Below the pieces are notes generated by a model. It was not told the origin of the DNA and searched no databases. It was given only the letters and a program-made list of their open reading frames with translations. A DNA stretch of 64,000 bases from Streptomyces sp. AC512_CC834 (GTDB lineage: Bacteria > Actinomycetota > Actinomycetes > Streptomycetales > Streptomycetaceae), in NCBI RefSeq assembly GCF_019049325.1, contig NZ_JAGMUO010000007.1:62001-126000 (forward strand). The letters run 5' to 3'. The position numbers were made by a program, and so were the translations under genes. Shown in pieces: positions 37,362 to 45,569 of the stretch (position 1 is its first letter; every line of letters begins with the position of its first letter).

Positions 37362-38828
37362 ATGGCACCCGCATCCGCACCCGCATCCCCATCCGCATCC
37401 GCGTTCGAGTACGCCCCGGCGCCCGAGTCCCGCGCCGTCGTCGACATCGCCGCGTCCTACGGCCTGTTCATCGACGGCGAGTTCACCGAGGCGGCCGACG
37501 GCAAGGTCTTCAAGACGGTCTCCCCGTCCACCGAGGAGGTCCTCTCCGAGGTCGCCGAGGCCGGTGAGGCGGACGTCGACCGCGCGGTGAAGGCCGCCCG
37601 CAAGGCGTTCGAAAAGTGGTCGGCGCTCCCCGGCCCGGAGCGCGCGAAGTACCTCTTCCGCATCGCCCGCATCATCCAGGAACGCAGCCGCGAGCTGGCC
37701 GTCCTCGAAACCCTCGACAACGGCAAGCCGATCAGGGAGACCCGAGACGCGGACCTCCCCCTGGTCGCCGCGCACTTCTTCTACTACGCGGGCTGGGCCG
37801 ACAAGCTCGACCACGCCGGCTTCGGAGCGAACCCGCGCCCCCTCGGCGTAGCGGGCCAGGTCATCCCCTGGAACTTCCCCCTCCTGATGCTGGCGTGGAA
37901 GATCGCCCCAGCCCTCGCCACCGGCAACACGGTGGTCCTGAAGCCCGCCGAGACGACCCCTCTCTCCGCCCTGTTCTTCGCGGACATCTGCCGCCAGGCC
38001 GGGCTCCCCAAGGGCGTCGTCAACATCATCACCGGCGACGGCCGCACCGGCGCCGCGCTGACCGCCCACCCGGACGTGAACAAGGTCGCCTTCACCGGCT
38101 CCACGGCCGTCGGCAAGCAGATCGCGCGCACGGTCGCGGGCACCCGCAAGAAGCTGACCCTCGAACTGGGCGGCAAGGGGGCCAACATCGTCTTCGACGA
38201 CGCCCCGATCGACCAGGCCGTAGAGGGCATCGTCAGCGGCATCTTCTTCAACCAGGGCCAGGTCTGCTGCGCGGGCTCGCGCCTCCTGGTCCAGGAGTCG
38301 ATCCACGACGAGCTGCTCGACTCCCTCAAGCGCCGCCTGTCCACCCTGCGCCTGGGCGACCCCATGGACAAGAACACCGACATCGGCGCGATCAACTCCG
38401 CCGAGCAACTGGCACGCATCACGGCCCTCGCCGACCAGGGCGAGGCGGAGGGCGCCGAACGCTGGTCCCCGGCCTGCGAACTCCCCTCCTCCGGCTACTG
38501 GTTCGCCCCGACGCTCTTCACGAACGTCACCCAGGCGCACACGGTCGCCCGCGACGAGATCTTCGGCCCGGTCCTGTCCGTCCTCACCTTCCGTACGCCG
38601 GACGAGGCGGTCGCCAAGGCCAACAACACTCCGTACGGCCTGTCGGCGGGCATCTGGACGGAGAAGGGCTCGCGCATCCTGGCGGTCGCGAACAAGCTCC
38701 GCGCGGGCGTGATCTGGTCCAACACGTTCAACAAGTTCGACCCGACGTCGCCGTTCGGCGGCTACAAGGAGTCGGGCTTCGGCCGCGAGGGCGGCCGCCA
38801 CGGCCTGGAGGCGTACCTCGATGTCTGA
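37362..38828 (+). CDS. Aldehyde dehydrogenase (probably acetaldehyde-oxidising)
   Basis: A 488-aa NAD(P)-dependent ALDH. Catalytic Cys in FFNQGQVCCAGSR, general-base Glu in LELGGKGAN, nucleotide motif FTGSTAVGK and oxyanion Asn in VIPWNFPLLM are intact. The first 30 residues are Ala/Pro/Ser-rich. Cotranscribed with deoC, so oxidation of the acetaldehyde released by DeoC to acetate is the likely role. Its stop overlaps the next start by eight bases. Confidence 0.93.
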   Translation: MAPASAPASPSASAFEYAPAPESRAVVDIAASYGLFIDGEFTEAADGKVFKTVSPSTEEVLSEVAEAGEADVDRAVKAARKAFEKWSALPGPERAKYLFRIARIIQERSRELAVLETLDNGKPIRETRDADLPLVAAHFFYYAGWADKLDHAGFGANPRPLGVAGQVIPWNFPLLMLAWKIAPALATGNTVVLKPAETTPLSALFFADICRQAGLPKGVVNIITGDGRTGAALTAHPDVNKVAFTGSTAVGKQIARTVAGTRKKLTLELGGKGANIVFDDAPIDQAVEGIVSGIFFNQGQVCCAGSRLLVQESIHDELLDSLKRRLSTLRLGDPMDKNTDIGAINSAEQLARITALADQGEAEGAERWSPACELPSSGYWFAPTLFTNVTQAHTVARDEIFGPVLSVLTFRTPDEAVAKANNTPYGLSAGIWTEKGSRILAVANKLRAGVIWSNTFNKFDPTSPFGGYKESGFGREGGRHGLEAYLDV

Positions 38829-39720
38829 GCGACTCAGTGTCCTGAAGACCTACAAGCTGTACGTCGGCGGGAAGTTCCCGCGTTCCGAGAGCGGCCGGGT
38901 GTACGAGGTGACCGACGCAAAGGGCAAGTGGCTGGCGAACGCCCCCCTCTCCTCCCGCAAGGACGCCCGTGACGCGGTGGTCGCCGCGCGCAAGGCGTTC
39001 GGCGGCTGGTCCGGCGCGACGGCGTACAACCGCGGCCAGATCCTCTACCGCGTCGCCGAGATGCTGGAGGGCCGCCGCGACCAGTACGTCGCGGAGGTCG
39101 CCGACGCGGAGGGCCTGTCGAAGTCGAAGGCGGCGGCGCAGGTGGACGCCGCGATCGACCGCTGGGTCTGGTACGCGGGCTGGACCGACAAGATCGCCCA
39201 GGTGGTCGGCGGCGGCAACCCGGTCGCGGGCCCGTTCTTCAACCTCTCCTCCCCGGAGCCGACGGGCGTCGTCACGGTCCTCGCCCCGCAGGAGTCGTCC
39301 TTCCTGGGCCTGGTCTCGGTGATCGCCCCGGTGATCGCGACGGGCAACACGGCGGTCGTGATCGCATCGGAGCGGTCCCCCCTGCCCGCCCTCTCCCTCG
39401 GCGAGGTCCTGGCCACCTCCGACCTCCCCGGCGGCGTGGTCAACATCCTCTCCGGCCGCACGGCGGAGATCGCCACCCCGCTGGCCTCCCACCAGGACGT
39501 CAACGCGATCGACCTCGCGGGTGCCGACGAGACCCTGGCCAAGGAGCTGGAGATCGCGGCGGCCGACAACCTCAAGCGCGTCCTGCGTCCACAGCCTGTG
39601 GACAACGCGAACGCGGACTGGTCCGCGACCCCGGGCACCGACCGCATGACGGCGTTCCTGGAGACCAAGACGGTCTGGCACCCGACGGGCGCGCTGGGCG
39701 CGTCCGGCTCGTCCTACTGA
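38821..39720 (+). CDS. Half-size aldehyde dehydrogenase lacking the catalytic cysteine
   Basis: A 299-aa protein that matches only the N-terminal NAD-binding half of ALDHs (LYVGGKFPRSESGRVYEV to VVNILSGRTAEIATPLA). It lacks the segment with the catalytic Cys and ends after a short unrelated tail, yet codon use is normal and translation is coupled to the full ALDH by an 8-base overlap, so it is not a decayed gene. A regulatory or structural partner of the full enzyme is plausible. ESSFLG replaces the oxyanion-loop WNFP. Confidence 0.85.
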   Translation: MSERLSVLKTYKLYVGGKFPRSESGRVYEVTDAKGKWLANAPLSSRKDARDAVVAARKAFGGWSGATAYNRGQILYRVAEMLEGRRDQYVAEVADAEGLSKSKAAAQVDAAIDRWVWYAGWTDKIAQVVGGGNPVAGPFFNLSSPEPTGVVTVLAPQESSFLGLVSVIAPVIATGNTAVVIASERSPLPALSLGEVLATSDLPGGVVNILSGRTAEIATPLASHQDVNAIDLAGADETLAKELEIAAADNLKRVLRPQPVDNANADWSATPGTDRMTAFLETKTVWHPTGALGASGSSY

Positions 39721-39758
39721 CCAACCCCACCGTCACTCAACGCCAACCCCACCAATCG

Positions 39759-39794
39759 GGCCGCGGCTCCCCTCCGTCCGGGGGAGCCGCGGCC
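39759..39794. terminator. Strong convergent terminator
   Basis: GGCCGCGGCTCCCC (39759) pairs perfectly with GGGGAGCCGCGGCC (ending 39794), between the deoC operon and the left-reading DUF6087-like gene. Confidence 0.85.
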
Positions 39795-39804
39795 TTCTCA
39801 GACT

Positions 39805-40236
39805 TCACCAGGCGCCTTCACCCGGACCCGGACGGCCCGGCTTGCGGTGCCGACCCCGCCCGGCCTGGAGCGGCTGCGGCCGGGGCACCGCAGCGGTCGG
39901 CGGCTCGTCGCCGTTCGGGTACAGGAGGCGCCGAGCCTCAGCGAGATTCGCCGCGTATCCGTGCGGCTCCCAGGCGTACCCGTTCCACCGCTGGATCACG
40001 CGGGGCGCTTCGGGGTTGAGGTGTGAGCCCTGCGGGCCGTCGCCGACCAACAGCAGTACAGCCCGGAGGCGTCCGATCTTCGCGTCGCGGCGGGTACCGA
40101 CGCCCCCGCGTTGGTGTTCTCGACGGCCGTCCGGGTCTCCTTCATCACGACCGTCGAGACAACCCCCTCCCCCAAAAACGTGAACACTTGGCTCCCAACT
40201 GTCCTCCACCCGCTCACGTGAGCGCCTCCATGACAA
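39805..40236 (-). CDS. DUF6087-like small protein
   Basis: Up to 143 aa; the last ~90 residues (KIGRLRAVLLL...GSHLNPEAPRVIQRWNGYAWEPHGYAANLAEARRLLYP, given here in pieces) match the streptomycete DUF6087 pattern ending in PRPQPLQAGRGRHRKPG. The N-terminal 50 residues overlap an inverted repeat and do not look like the family, so the true start is probably further right of the gene body and uncertain; a frame disruption near residue 45 is possible. Usually found beside XRE/DUF397 loci. Confidence 0.55.
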   Translation of the reverse strand: MSWRRSRERVEDSWEPSVHVFGGGGCLDGRDEGDPDGRREHQRGGVGTRRDAKIGRLRAVLLLVGDGPQGSHLNPEAPRVIQRWNGYAWEPHGYAANLAEARRLLYPNGDEPPTAAVPRPQPLQAGRGRHRKPGRPGPGEGAW

Positions 40237-40261
40237 AACGCTCCCAAGTGTTCACGCTTTT
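40174..40261. repeat. Inverted repeat pair around a possible promoter
   Basis: AAAACGTGAACACTTGGCTC at 40175 recurs on the other strand as AAAAGCGTGAACACTTGGGA (ending at 40261). The copies, about 17 of 18 aligned bases equal, are ~60 bp apart and flank the likely promoter of the DUF6087-like gene; paired operator sites are likely. Confidence 0.6.
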
Positions 40262-40506
40262 CCGACCAATCCCCTCAGCGCAGAAGATGATGCGGTCGTA
40301 AGCGACGCCCTCTGATCGGGCCGGAGTGCTCGGGCGAGCGCACGGGCCGTGGCCACGTTGCAGCGCCCCAGGTCGACCAACGCGAGCGGAGCGGACCCCG
40401 CGCACGAGACGGCGTCGAGCCCGAGAGACGGCAAGGTCACCCCCGCCGCCCTGAGCGCGTCACGCAGGTCCTCACACGCCCGTTCGGCGTCTCCCACCTT
40501 GTCCAT
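40252..40506 (-). CDS. Small conserved protein, paralogue of the 11.8-kb product
   Basis: An 84-aa protein (start MDKVGDAERACEDL) sharing ALRAAGVTLPSLGLD and LVDLGRCNVATARALARALR with the product at 11766-11954. Both sit in XRE/DUF397-containing small-gene clusters. An earlier ATG at 40536 is possible. Function unknown. Confidence 0.7.
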   Translation of the reverse strand: MDKVGDAERACEDLRDALRAAGVTLPSLGLDAVSCAGSAPLALVDLGRCNVATARALARALRPDQRASLTTASSSALRGLVGKA

Positions 40507-40580
40507 GACCGTCCGTCTCCTGCCTGTCGTCGCCATGCCTGCGTCCGCCCGTACCGGGCCGCCCACGAGGACGTAAAGCG

Positions 40581-40865
40581 TCAGAGAACCTCCCCTCTGC
40601 TACGGGCGTTCGCGCTCGCCACCCGCGCCCACATCAGGGCCTCCGCCTGCTCCCGGACGTTCAGCGGGCGCACGTCACGGGGCCGTGCCGTCCATTCGGT
40701 GCCGCCGCCCTCGGGACGCAGCCACACGGCCCCGTCCTGGTGGTCCATGACGATCCCGCGCTTCTCCCGCCGTACGTCGTGGGCGAGCCGGCCGATCGGA
40801 AGCCGGGTCGCCTCCAGTTCGGGGCGGCCCGGGCGGGGCGCTTCCCACTGCTTCTCACTGTTCAC
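40581..40865 (-). CDS. Small hypothetical protein
   Basis: A 94-aa protein starting at GTG (MNSEKQWEAP). Strand-rich middle (DHQDGAVWLRPEGGGTEWTA) and helical end (REQAEALMWARVASANARS). No signal or membrane segment. Divergent from the XRE regulator at 41070; codon use is coding-like. I do not recognise a function. Confidence 0.6.
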   Translation of the reverse strand: MNSEKQWEAPRPGRPELEATRLPIGRLAHDVRREKRGIVMDHQDGAVWLRPEGGGTEWTARPRDVRPLNVREQAEALMWARVASANARSRGEVL

Positions 40866-41069
40866 GCCCCCAGCGTCACGGTGGACGTCGGCGGTCCACC
40901 AGGGTGACGGCGTTCCGAACCGGGTTGCGGAACGGCCGCCACCTGCACGTTCTCACCATTCGCATCCACACTGTCACCTACCGCGACTACCGTTGGCAGA
41001 TGTCCCGTTCCCTTCAGGGACACGGAACGGTCCGTCGGCACGGCACACGGCAAGGGAGCACCCACCACC

Positions 41070-41921
41070 ATGACCCAGCCCGCCCGGGACCTCGAACCCG
41101 CCCGCTCCGCCCGCGACCTGTACGGCGTCGAGCTGCGCCGCCAACGCCAGCTCGCCGAACTGTCGTTGGAGCGGCTGTCGGACATCGTCAACTACAGCAA
41201 GACGCACCTGCACGGCGTGGAGACGGGGGAACGGCTTCCACTGCCGCCGATCTCGGAGAAGCTGGACGTGGCCTTCGGGACGGGAGCGTTGTTCCAGGGG
41301 TTGTGGGGGGCGGTGAAGCGGGAGCACACGCCGAGGCGGTTCGATCACTGCCTGGAGCTGGAGGCTCGGGCGGCGCGGATTCAGGAATTCGGTGCGAGCC
41401 TCGTCCCTGGCCTGCTTCAGACAGAGGCGTACATGCGCGCGCTGTTCACCGCGGGGGAAGCGGGGATGAGCCCAAGGGAGATCGACGGCCTCGTGGCGGA
41501 CCGCCTGGGCCGCCAGGAGATCCTGCGACGGGACTGCCCACCGGACTTCTGGTGGATCCTCGGCGAAGCGGCGCTACGACAGGTCGTAGGCAGTCCAGCG
41601 GTAATGCGCGGGCAACTCGCGGCGCTGCTGCCACTGGTCACCACACGCCACTCGACCATCCAGGTAAGCCCGTTCGAGGCGGATGCGTGCGCCTTGATGA
41701 GCGGCACCCTCATCCTGCTGACCCTCCCGGACAACTCGACCACCATGTACCAGGAAGGCGCCGGGTACTACGGGGAAGTCATCGACGACCGGGAAGCCGT
41801 CACGCGGCACGTGCGAGAGTACGATCTGAAGAAAGCCTGCGCCCTCTCACCACGGGAGTCCGCAGCGCTGATCGAGACAATGTTGGAGAAGTGCGAGCCA
41901 TGCGAGTCACCCGGGACCTGA
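41070..41921 (+). CDS. XRE-family regulator with DUF5753 domain
   Basis: A 283-aa regulator with N-terminal HTH (LSLERLSDIVNYSKTHLHGVETG) and DUF5753 domain (SLVPGLLQTEAYMRALF, QVSPFEADACALMSGTL). The family works with a downstream DUF397 protein, here intact and overlapping by 22 bases. Divergent from a small hypothetical gene. Confidence 0.9.
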   Translation: MTQPARDLEPARSARDLYGVELRRQRQLAELSLERLSDIVNYSKTHLHGVETGERLPLPPISEKLDVAFGTGALFQGLWGAVKREHTPRRFDHCLELEARAARIQEFGASLVPGLLQTEAYMRALFTAGEAGMSPREIDGLVADRLGRQEILRRDCPPDFWWILGEAALRQVVGSPAVMRGQLAALLPLVTTRHSTIQVSPFEADACALMSGTLILLTLPDNSTTMYQEGAGYYGEVIDDREAVTRHVREYDLKKACALSPRESAALIETMLEKCEPCESPGT

Positions 41922-42109
41922 GCACCGCCCGCTGGCGCAAGTCCTCGTACAGCGACGGCCAGCAGGGCGGCGCTTGCGTCGAGGTCTGCGACGACTTCCC
42001 CGGCATCATCCCCGTCCGCGACAGCAAGAACACCGACGGCCCCGTCGTGACGCTCACCGCCCAGGCCTGGGTCCCGTTCACCAACGGCCTCAAGGACGAC
42101 TCGCTGTAA
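41900..42109 (+). CDS. DUF397 protein
   Basis: A 69-aa protein with the full family pattern: ARWRKSSYSDG, ACVEVCDD, VPVRDSK-like IIPVRDSKNTDGP and AQAWVPFTNGL. GGAG lies nine bases before ATG. Translationally coupled to the preceding XRE gene. DUF397 proteins are small partners of these regulators, sometimes described as antagonists. Confidence 0.93.
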   Translation: MRVTRDLSTARWRKSSYSDGQQGGACVEVCDDFPGIIPVRDSKNTDGPVVTLTAQAWVPFTNGLKDDSL

Positions 42110-42238
42110 CTCCGATCCACGGATACGGGCCGTGGAAGTGTTCCGGACGCTCATACGGAACGAGCGCCCCGTATTCCCGGCGCAGCCGTCACTCGTTCAC
42201 CAGACATGACTGCATCACATCTCGACACCGCCCCGGAA

Positions 42239-42267
42239 TTGACCACAAGATTGCTCTTGAGTAACCA
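42239..42267 (+). promoter_or_regulatory. Toxin-antitoxin promoter with CAAGA-TTGC-TCTTG operator
   Basis: TTGACC (42239-42244), 17-bp spacer and TAACCA (42262-42267) form a promoter match; the palindrome CAAGA-ttgc-TCTTG (42246-42259) lies inside the spacer, where the Phd-type antitoxin would bind to autoregulate. The predicted start is at or just before the ATG. Confidence 0.5.
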
Positions 42268-42274
42268 TGTGGGC

Positions 42275-42529
42275 ATGACCGAGATCGCCATCAGTGCCGC
42301 CCGCTCCCAGCTCGGCGACCTCGTGCGCCGCGCCGCTCACGGCCGCGAGACCATCGCCCTCACCGACCACGGGCACGTCGCCGCCCTTCTTGTGTCGCCT
42401 CAGGTGATAGAGGATCTGGAGGACGCACTGGCAGTGGCCGACTACCAGCGGCGCAAGGCGGAGGGGACCCTCGGAGAAGGCATCCCCATGGCCGAGGTGC
42501 GGAGGCGGCTGGGGCTTGAGCAGAAGTGA
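42275..42529 (+). CDS. Phd/YefM-family antitoxin
   Basis: An 84-aa antitoxin. ARSQLGDLVRRAAHGRETIALTDHGHVAALLV is the Phd/YefM DNA-binding and dimerisation region (split here for length); the C-terminal EDLEDALAVADYQRRKAEG binds toxin. The start at 42275 (MTEIAISA) is preferred over the upstream ATG in the promoter. The stop overlaps the toxin start (GTGA). Confidence 0.9.
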   Translation: MTEIAISAARSQLGDLVRRAAHGRETIALTDHGHVAALLVSPQVIEDLEDALAVADYQRRKAEGTLGEGIPMAEVRRRLGLEQK

Positions 42530-42777
42530 CCTACGAGATCATCTTCGAACCGCAGGCCCTGAACGCCGCTGCCCGGTTTCTGAAGGACGACGCAAACGGC
42601 CTTGCCCTGGTGCTGGACACCGTCGACAAGCTGGCGGACGACCCCCGCCCCGCGGGTTCGGTTCCGTACGGATCAGCCGACCTCCGTCGACTGCACATCG
42701 GTGAATACCGGGTTCTGTACGCCATCGACCATGACGTCATTCGCATCCTGGTGACCCACCTCGGCCGGACAGCCTGA
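42526..42777 (+). CDS. RelE/ParE-family toxin
   Basis: An 83-aa RelE-fold toxin, probably a ribosome-dependent mRNA endonuclease. Signature elements: FEPQALNAAARFL, LADDPRPAGSVPYG, LRRLHIGEYRVLYAIDHDVIRILVTHLG with the conserved Arg in GEYRVLY. GTG start coupled to the antitoxin. Confidence 0.92.
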   Translation: MTYEIIFEPQALNAAARFLKDDANGLALVLDTVDKLADDPRPAGSVPYGSADLRRLHIGEYRVLYAIDHDVIRILVTHLGRTA

Positions 42778-42796
42778 ACCACGCGCACCGACCAAA

Positions 42797-42829
42797 GGGC
42801 CGCGACCTCCCGCTCGGAGATCGCGGCCC
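42797..42829. terminator. Convergent terminator hairpin
   Basis: GGGCCGCGA (42797) pairs with TCGCGGCCC (ending 42829) between the toxin gene and the left-reading secreted-protein gene. Confidence 0.7.
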
Positions 42830-42846
42830 GAGGTGCGCCGAGTGCG

Positions 42847-43260
42847 TCAGCGCAGTAGTTCCGTAACCTGCCCCACCACCGGCACCGCGCCCAGCGACTG
42901 CGCCTGCGCGACCGGCCCCGTCAGGGCCGTCGAGGTCAGCGGCTGGAAGTCGGCGACCTTGGTGCCGACGCCGTTGTCCAGCGGGTCGACGCCGGTGCCG
43001 GCCAGCGGGTTGGGCTTGAGGTCGGCGACCGGGCCGGTGACGTAGCCGACGGTGCCGGTCAGGGCCGCCAGGCCGGCCTGCGGGTCGATGTTGCCCAGCG
43101 AGGTGGGACGGGTGTGGGCCAGGCCGGCGATCGTTTCGCCGCTGTCCGCCGAAGCCGTCGCCGCTCCTGCGGCCAGGGCGGCACCGGCGGTCGCGAGGAC
43201 GACCAGGGCTCGCTGGGCGCGCTGTGCGTGCGGTGTGCGGGGGGACGCGTGTCGGGCCAT
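42847..43260 (-). CDS. Small secreted protein
   Basis: A 137-aa exported protein. Residues 1-39 are a signal peptide (basic start, LVVLATAGAALAAGAATASA). The mature part is uncharged and Gly/Leu/Pro/Val-rich (LGNIDPQAGLAALTGTVGYVTGPVADLKPNPLAG in two halves). No cysteines. GAGGTGG precedes the ATG. Similar in style to the secreted product at 50856; both are probably surface-associated streptomycete proteins of unknown role. Confidence 0.75.
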   Translation of the reverse strand: MARHASPRTPHAQRAQRALVVLATAGAALAAGAATASADSGETIAGLAHTRPTSLGNIDPQAGLAALTGTVGYVTGPVADLKPNPLAGTGVDPLDNGVGTKVADFQPLTSTALTGPVAQAQSLGAVPVVGQVTELLR

Positions 43261-43419
43261 CGCTACTGCCACCTCTTGGTGTGGATTGCTACGGACTGCC
43301 CTGATAACAGTGCGCACCGTGATCAGGTCACCGCGCAGCGCGATCCAGATGAGACGCACACTGCAAAGTCGACCCTGGGGGGGTCGCAGCGGCCGTTCGA
43401 TGCCGCAGACTGGTGTCCC

Positions 43420-44055
43420 GTGAGCTCCCATCCGCCCATACCGACGCGAGTCGTGCTGCTCTGCGGCCCCTCCGGCTCCGGCAAGTCCCTCCTCGCCGCG
43501 CGCTCCGGCCTCCCGGTGCTGCGCCTCGACGACTTCTACAAGGAGGGCACCGACCCGACGCTGCCGACGGTGCCCGCGAGTTCCGACATCGACTGGGACC
43601 ACCCGGCGTCGTGGGACGCGGACGCGGCGGTCGCCGCCATCCAGGAGCTGTGCCGCACGGGGCGTACCGACGTGCCCGTCTACGACATCTCGCTGAGTGC
43701 CCGCACCGGCGAGGAGACCGTCGACATCGGGCGGACGCCGCTGTTCCTCGCGGAGGGGATCTTCGCCGCCGAACTGGTGGACCGCTGCCGGGAACTGGGC
43801 GTACTGGCCGACGCGCTGTGCCTGAGCCGGGGCCCGCTGACGACCTTCCGCCGCCGGTTCCTGCGGGATGTGCGCGAGAGCCGCAAGTCGGTGCCGTTCC
43901 TGCTGCGCAGGGGCTGGCGGCTGATGCGGCAGGAGCGGTCACTCATCGCCCGGCAGACGGCCCTGGGCGCGCACGCCTGCGACCGGGACGAGGCCATGGG
44001 CCGCCTGGCCGCCGCGGCGGCGGGCCGGTGCGCCACGGCCCGTACAGCGGCCTAG
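43420..44055 (+). CDS. Uridine-kinase-like P-loop ATPase
   Basis: A 211-aa kinase-fold protein with Walker A GPSGSGKS at residues ~16-23, LRLDDFYKEG and DIDWDHPASWD as in uridine/phosphoribulokinase-like enzymes, and a likely Walker B/lid region (LFLAEGIFAAELV). It would phosphorylate uridine or cytidine in salvage, but the family includes other kinases. GTG start after the promoter region. Confidence 0.85.
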   Translation: MSSHPPIPTRVVLLCGPSGSGKSLLAARSGLPVLRLDDFYKEGTDPTLPTVPASSDIDWDHPASWDADAAVAAIQELCRTGRTDVPVYDISLSARTGEETVDIGRTPLFLAEGIFAAELVDRCRELGVLADALCLSRGPLTTFRRRFLRDVRESRKSVPFLLRRGWRLMRQERSLIARQTALGAHACDRDEAMGRLAAAAAGRCATARTAA

Positions 44056-44166
44056 AGGCGCATGCCGGCGACCTTGCGGCGTTCCGGAGCCCTCTGTGCG
44101 AGGCGCCACCACTCGCCGCCCGGCCGGGGCTGACTCCGCCGCCGCGGTGTACGGCAGCAGTTGGGA

Positions 44167-45072
44167 TCAGATGGTGACCACGATCTTTCCCCGGACGTGT
44201 CCGCGCTCGGAGTGCGCGTGGGCCTGCGCGATCTCCTCCAGGGGGTAGGTCTGTTCGATGCGGGGCACGTAGCGGCCCTGCTCGCCGAGGGCGCCCGCTT
44301 CGGCCAGGAGCGTGGAGTCGTTGACCGCGTTGGCCAACCGGACGCCCAGACCCTGCGCGTTCACAAAGTCGGCGACCGTCACCACGCGGTCCGGGTCGCC
44401 GGCGATCTCGACGAGATCGGCCAGGGAGCCGGAAGCGGCGGCATCGAGGACGAGGTCGACCCCGTTCGGGGCCAGGCCGGCGAGACGTTCCGCGAGGCCC
44501 GCACCGTAGGTGACGGGAAGGGCGCCCAGGGAGGTGAGATACGCGTGGTTGCGCTCACTGGCCGTCCCGATCACGGTGGCCCCCAGAGCGCGGGCGATCT
44601 CGACCGCCGCGCCGCCGACTCCTCCGGCAGCCCCCTCGATCAGCAGGGTGCGGCCCTCCAGCCGGCCGAGCGCCTTGAGTCCGCCCAGCGCCGTCACGGA
44701 CGCCAGGCCGGCCGCGGCAGCCTCCTCGTCGCTCCAGTTGGCGGGGGCGGGAGCCCAGGCCGAGAGGACCGCCAGCTCGGCCGTCGCGCCCGTCACTCCG
44801 CCCAGGCCGAAGACGCGGTCCCCGATGGCGGCCGAGCTGACCCCATCGCCGATCCGGTCCACCAGACCCACGACGTCGCGTCCCGGGATCGCCGGCAGAT
44901 CGACGGTGAGGAAGTCGCGCACCGATCCGTTGCGCACCTTCCAGTCGACGGGGTTGACGCTCGCCGCCGCGACACGGACGCGGATCTCTCCGGGGCCGGG
45001 CAGCGGGTCCGGGGCCTGCTCGACGACGAGGGTGTCCGTGCCGCCGTACTCGTGGTAGCGGGCTGCGCGCAT
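44167..45072 (-). CDS. Zinc-free NADPH:quinone oxidoreductase-like protein
   Basis: A 301-aa member of the medium-chain reductase superfamily, QOR type, without zinc ligands. Cofactor motif GAAGGVGGAAVEIARALGA, substrate domain ASVNPVDWKVRNG and GRDVVGLVDRIGDGV are visible. It is transcribed from a MerR-type promoter, so it probably responds to a stress signal such as an electrophile or quinone. Confidence 0.9.
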   Translation of the reverse strand: MRAARYHEYGGTDTLVVEQAPDPLPGPGEIRVRVAAASVNPVDWKVRNGSVRDFLTVDLPAIPGRDVVGLVDRIGDGVSSAAIGDRVFGLGGVTGATAELAVLSAWAPAPANWSDEEAAAAGLASVTALGGLKALGRLEGRTLLIEGAAGGVGGAAVEIARALGATVIGTASERNHAYLTSLGALPVTYGAGLAERLAGLAPNGVDLVLDAAASGSLADLVEIAGDPDRVVTVADFVNAQGLGVRLANAVNDSTLLAEAGALGEQGRYVPRIEQTYPLEEIAQAHAHSERGHVRGKIVVTI

Positions 45073-45122
45073 GATGACCTGCCTTGTTCGTCTGGACGGC
45101 TTGGTATGCCTTGACGTCGACT

Positions 45123-45154
45123 ACGCTAAAACCTGACGTTGACGTGAGGTGCAA
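45123..45154 (-). promoter_or_regulatory. MerR-type promoter with 20-bp spacer
   Basis: On the minus strand TTGCAC (45154-45149) and TAGCGT (45128-45123) are separated by 20 bp, and the near-palindrome ACCTGACGTTGACGTGAGGT (45131-45150) fills the spacer. Overlong spacers with central dyads are typical of MerR-activated promoters. It would drive the oxidoreductase gene, whose start codon is 51 bp downstream of the -10 box. Confidence 0.75.
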
Positions 45155-45188
45155 GTCGAGGCGTCAGCCGGGAGAGGGAGGAGGACGC

Positions 45189-45569
45189 GTGCGGATCGGT
45201 GAGGTGGCCCACCAGGCCGGGGTGAGCGTGAGGGCTCTGCGCTACTACGAGGAGCGGGACCTGTTGCAGGCCGAGCGAAGCTCCGGCGGGCAGCGTCAGT
45301 ATCCGGGCTCTGCTGTCGACCGGGTGCGGCTGATCCAGCAGTTGTTCGCCGCCGGGCTGCCGAGCAGGTCTGTGCGGGAGGTGCTGCGAAGCGTGTACTC
45401 CGGCACGGTGGCGCCGGGCCTGCTCGATCAGTTGGAGGGCGAGCGCGCGCGGATCAGCGGACGGATCACCGAACTCCTCGCCGCGCGTGACCGGCTCGAC
45501 GGCGTGATCACCACCACCCGCAATCCTCCACCCGAGTGCGCCCACGCACTCAGAGCGACGGATGGATGA
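45189..45569 (+). CDS. MerR-family regulator
   Basis: A 126-aa regulator starting at GTG behind GGAGGAGG. Residues 1-70 are the MerR HTH and wing (IGEVAHQAGVSVRALRYYEERDLL), followed by the coiled-coil dimerisation helix. No CxC or metal motif, so an organic ligand or dimer partner is more likely. Divergent from its probable target oxidoreductase. Confidence 0.92.
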   Translation: MRIGEVAHQAGVSVRALRYYEERDLLQAERSSGGQRQYPGSAVDRVRLIQQLFAAGLPSRSVREVLRSVYSGTVAPGLLDQLEGERARISGRITELLAARDRLDGVITTTRNPPPECAHALRATDG

